Shown: one piece after another, positions 61,394 to 64,000 of the stretch
How positions within the stretch are numbered: position 1 is the stretch's first letter
Layout: the number at the start of each line of letters is the position of its first letter
NCBI GenBank assembly: GCA_021816775.1
Contig: JAKAXA010000006.1
Span: 99,254 to 163,253 of the forward strand
DNA from: Pseudomonadota bacterium
GTDB taxonomy: Bacteria > Pseudomonadota > Gammaproteobacteria > Steroidobacterales > Steroidobacteraceae
Reading direction: 5' to 3'
DNA length: 64,000 nt
Program-made: the position numbers and the translations under genes
Notes under the pieces: generated by a model
Seen by the model: only the letters and a program-made list of their open reading frames with translations
Database searches by the model: none
Told to the model about the DNA's origin: nothing

Positions 61394-62662
61394 TCACTCC
61401 GCCGCGGCATCGAGACGGGCCAGCCCGGCCGCAGCGCGTACGGTCTCGCGCTTGAACAGAAACAGCGAGGCGAGCAGCAAGGTCATCGGCAGCAGCGAGA
61501 AATAGAACGCGTGAATGCCGCCGAAGCGGGCGAACACGATGGCGGTGATGCGCGAGCCGAGCGTGCCGCCGAGGGCCGAGAAGACCAGGATGAGGCCGGT
61601 CATCGCCGCATGGGCGGGCTTGGGCAGCGCGCTGAGGGCCACCGAATTGATCACCGGGTAGATCGGGGCCATCAGCAGGCCGATCAGCGGGATCAGGTAG
61701 GCCGCCAGGGGCGCATGCAGCCAGCCGACGTGTGCACCGCCGACATGACGGGCGAGCGGCAGCGTCAGGACGATGAGCACTCCCATGCCGACGACGCAGA
61801 CATTGAGCAGCGGGTACCAGGCGACCCGCCGCAGCAGCTGGCCTGCGGCGACGCGCCCGATGGCGATCGAGGCGGCGAGCATGCTGGCCATCTGCACGCT
61901 CACGGTATCGGGCAGCTTCAGCACCTCGTAATTGAAGGTCGGCAGCCACGTGCCGAAGCTCTGTTCGATGAGCACGTAGAAGAACGTGGAGGCCAGGAAG
62001 ACGTACACCATGGAGCGCAGCGCGGAGCGGCTGATCTGGGCGAGGGAGTCGCGGATCGGGCGGACCCTGCCGCGCGCGGCCGACTCGTCGAGCCGGGATC
62101 CTGCGAGCAGCGCCATCGCGAGAACGCATGCGGCCGCGATCAGCCAGTACACGCGCAGCCAGGCGGCATGGGCGCCGGGGCCGGAGCGGATGAACGCGCT
62201 GAACAGCCACCCCGAGATCACCACCCCCACCATGAACAGCCCCTCGATGAAATTGGTGAGACGGGTGTGCTCGCTCTGCGTGGCCGTGAGCAGCCCGATC
62301 GAGCCGTACACGGACACCTTGGTGAGCGCGAAGGAGATGCCGACGCAGACGAACAGCAGCGCGGTGGTGTGAAACGCCGGAAAGAGCGGCATCAGCGTGC
62401 AGGCGAGGGCGACCACCGCCAGGGCGATCAGGATCGAGCGCCGGTAGCCGAGCGCCGGCAGGAACGAGGCGACGGCGAAGGAGGTGATCACGATCGGCAG
62501 GTCCTTGAACAGCTCGAGCAGGCTCGCCTCGGGCTTGCCCACCCCGAAGCTGTGGATGGCCTGCAGGATCACCGTGCCGACGCTGTTGAGCAGGATCGCG
62601 AAGATCATGAAGCTCAGCGCCAGCGCGCTGATCATCCGATAGCGGTTCACGAGATGCGGCAT
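61394..62662 (-). CDS. MFS transporter, FucP-like
   Basis: 422 residues from the ATG at 62662, with about 12 hydrophobic segments and the FucP/sugar-symporter style of MPHLVNRYRMISALALSF and LLELFKDLPIVITSF. Probably a proton-coupled sugar importer. Divergent from the LacI-family gene, which is the likely regulator. The open frame upstream (to 62896) is not part of the gene. Confidence 0.85.
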   Translation of the reverse strand: MPHLVNRYRMISALALSFMIFAILLNSVGTVILQAIHSFGVGKPEASLLELFKDLPIVITSFAVASFLPALGYRRSILIALAVVALACTLMPLFPAFHTTALLFVCVGISFALTKVSVYGSIGLLTATQSEHTRLTNFIEGLFMVGVVISGWLFSAFIRSGPGAHAAWLRVYWLIAAACVLAMALLAGSRLDESAARGRVRPIRDSLAQISRSALRSMVYVFLASTFFYVLIEQSFGTWLPTFNYEVLKLPDTVSVQMASMLAASIAIGRVAAGQLLRRVAWYPLLNVCVVGMGVLIVLTLPLARHVGGAHVGWLHAPLAAYLIPLIGLLMAPIYPVINSVALSALPKPAHAAMTGLILVFSALGGTLGSRITAIVFARFGGIHAFYFSLLPMTLLLASLFLFKRETVRAAAGLARLDAAAE

Positions 62663-62700
62663 GCCGGGACCGTCTTTACGCGCCGGGTAGGCCAGAGGAT

Positions 62701-62712
62701 GATATCGATATC
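62701..62712. promoter_or_regulatory. Putative LacI-family operator
   Basis: GATATCGATATC, a perfect 12-bp palindrome with the central CG typical of LacI-family sites, in the 70-base gap between the divergent transporter and regulator genes. Confidence 0.6.
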
Positions 62713-62732
62713 GACAGCGGCGCGAACCTGCG

Positions 62733-63743
62733 GTGGCCGAACGCAAGAAAAAAACCCCGGATGCACCGGCCAGCCTCACCATGGCGGACCTGGCCGGGTT
62801 GGCCGGGGTGTCTCCGATCACGGTATCGCGGGCGCTCTCCGGCAGCTCGCTGGTGAGTCCGGCCACGCGCGAGCGCATCGAGCAACTGGCGCGCAAGCAC
62901 GGCTACAAGCTCAACGTGAGCGCGCGCAACTTGCGGCTGCGGCGCAGCCATGCGGTGGCGGTGATCGTCGAGATGACCCCGACGCCCGAGCGCACCATGT
63001 GGGATCCCTACCCGCTGGCGCTGCTCGGGGGCATCTCCCAGGAGCTGACCTCTGCCGGCTACAACGTTCTGCTCACCACCCGCCAGGCCACGGGCGACGT
63101 CGCGGTCCTGGCGGCCGATGGGCTGATCCTGCTCGGCCAGGGCCCGCATCAGGACGCGGTCCGCATCTATGACAAGCTGGGCTTGCCCATGGTGGTGTGG
63201 GGCGCCGCGGGCGTGGGCGGCGATCAGCACATCGTGGTCGGCAGCGACAACCGCCACGGCGGCATGAGCGTGGCGGAGCGGTTCGTCTCGATCGGCCGGC
63301 GCTATCCGGTGTTCATCGGCAACCCGGACCATCCCGAGATGGCCCAGCGCCTTTACGGCTTCGTCGATGAGCTCGGCCGCCACGGCATCAAGCCGCTGCT
63401 GATGCGGCGCGCGGACTTCACGCTCGAGGCGGGTGTGCAGGCGGTGCGCTCGCTGCACAACCGCCGGGTGCAGTTCGATGCGATCTTCGCCTGCTCCGAT
63501 CTGGTGGCGATGGGGGCGATCCGCGCACTCACCGAGCTCGGTCAATCGGTGCCCTCGGACGTGTCCGTCATCGGCTACGACGATACGCCGCAGGGGGCGA
63601 CGTTCCTGCCGCCGCTCTCGACCGTGCGGCAGAACTGGCAGGAGGGCGGGGTGCTGCTGGCGCGCAAGGTGCTCGGCGTCATTCGCGGCGAGCCGGTCGA
63701 GTCGCAGATGCTGCCCACCGCGCTCGTGGTGCGCTCGACCTGA
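62733..63743 (+). CDS. LacI-family transcriptional regulator
   Basis: 336 residues: N-terminal LacI HTH (TMADLAGLAGVSPITVSRAL, about 16-35, hinge near 60), then a periplasmic-binding-protein-like effector domain with DAIFACSDLVAMGAIRAL and SVIGYDDTPQG. GTG start at 62733. Sugar effector unknown; it probably controls the divergent transporter. Confidence 0.9.
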   Translation: MAERKKKTPDAPASLTMADLAGLAGVSPITVSRALSGSSLVSPATRERIEQLARKHGYKLNVSARNLRLRRSHAVAVIVEMTPTPERTMWDPYPLALLGGISQELTSAGYNVLLTTRQATGDVAVLAADGLILLGQGPHQDAVRIYDKLGLPMVVWGAAGVGGDQHIVVGSDNRHGGMSVAERFVSIGRRYPVFIGNPDHPEMAQRLYGFVDELGRHGIKPLLMRRADFTLEAGVQAVRSLHNRRVQFDAIFACSDLVAMGAIRALTELGQSVPSDVSVIGYDDTPQGATFLPPLSTVRQNWQEGGVLLARKVLGVIRGEPVESQMLPTALVVRST

Positions 63744-63751
63744 GGGCCGGC

Positions 63752-64000
63752 TCAGGGCGCGAGTCCGATCTGCCCGTAGCGGCGCGCGGTGTCGGGCGCG
63801 ATGCGCTGCGCGGCGGCGAAGTCGGCGTTCGCGGCGGCTGACTTCCCGAGGCGCAGCTCGGCGAGCCCTCGTCCGTAGAGCGGCAGGGGCCGGTGCGGAT
63901 GCGCCTCGAGCGCGGCATCGTAGTCGCGCAGCGCGCGCCGCAGCCTTCCGAGCCTCAGGTCCACCAGCGCGCGGCTGTCGAGCACCGCTGTCGTGCCGGG
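63752..64000 (-). CDS. TPR protein (5' end beyond the window)
   Basis: The last 82 or so codons of a TPR protein (LRLGRLRRALRDYDAALEAH, PLYGRGLAELRLGKSAAANA), ending in YGQIGLAP. The frame stays open to base 64000, so the start is outside. Function not determinable. Confidence 0.75.
   Translation of the reverse strand, partial: PGTTAVLDSRALVDLRLGRLRRALRDYDAALEAHPHRPLPLYGRGLAELRLGKSAAANADFAAAQRIAPDTARRYGQIGLAP

Overview
The window is a GC-rich (about two-thirds G+C by eye) stretch of a gammaproteobacterial chromosome. Gene order, not a database search, points to the Xanthomonadales/Steroidobacterales/Pseudomonas side of the class. The supporting order is mraY-murD-ftsW-murG-murC-murB-ddl-ftsQ-ftsA-ftsZ-lpxC, then dciA-like/M23 peptidase/secA/mutT, then yacG-zapD-coaE-pilD-pilC-pilB-pilA, pilSR next to sucCD, and divergent bamD/rluD. 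No rRNA, tRNA or CRISPR array was seen.

Layout. 1-12.1 kb: the dcw cell-wall and division cluster, one dense + strand run with mostly overlapping stops and starts, ending in ftsZ, a strong hairpin and lpxC. 12.2-17.4 kb: DciA-like gene (-), M23 peptidase, secA, mutT and a conserved small protein. 17.6-18.3 kb: a decayed HicAB-like toxin-antitoxin. 18.3-24.8 kb (-): yacG, zapD, coaE and pilDCB, with pilA under its own sigma-54 promoter. 25.1-29.0 kb (+): a TPR-sulfotransferase, a DEDDh exonuclease and a J-domain protein. 29.9-32.3 kb: TumE/TumA toxin-antitoxin, a broken second copy of the pilR 3' end, and an AAA-DUF4143 ATPase, abutting the real pilR. 32.3-35.4 kb (-): pilR and pilS. 35.5-39.6 kb (+): sucC, sucD with an unusual histone-H1-like tail, nadE. 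39.8-46.3 kb: accessory region with a DinJ-type antitoxin/nucleotidyltransferase pair, a double PRC-barrel protein, two transposase remnants and a MNT/HEPN module with a broken toxin. 46.3-56.1 kb: bamD (-) divergent from rluD-pgeF, then clpB, fmdB, DUF502, a zinc alcohol dehydrogenase, aspS and an alpha/beta hydrolase. 56.2-59.2 kb (-): ArsN2-like GNAT and mutS. 59.5-61.2 kb: HipB and a nonsense-interrupted HipA. 61.4-63.7 kb: a FucP-like transporter divergent from its likely LacI-family regulator. A TPR gene runs off the right edge.

Main theme. Conserved housekeeping blocks are separated by small toxin-antitoxin or nucleotidyltransferase cassettes (HicAB-like, TumEA, DinJ-like/NTase, MNT/HEPN, HipBA) and one AAA-DUF4143 ATPase. 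Two cassettes are bounded by a second copy of part of the neighbouring host gene: about 200 bp of the pilR 3' end, and 25 bp of the mutS 5' end. Three of the toxin genes are visibly broken while two of the antitoxin genes beside them remain open. The most unusual host gene is sucD, whose reading frame continues for about 78 Lys/Arg/Ala/Pro-rich residues past the normal end of the enzyme.
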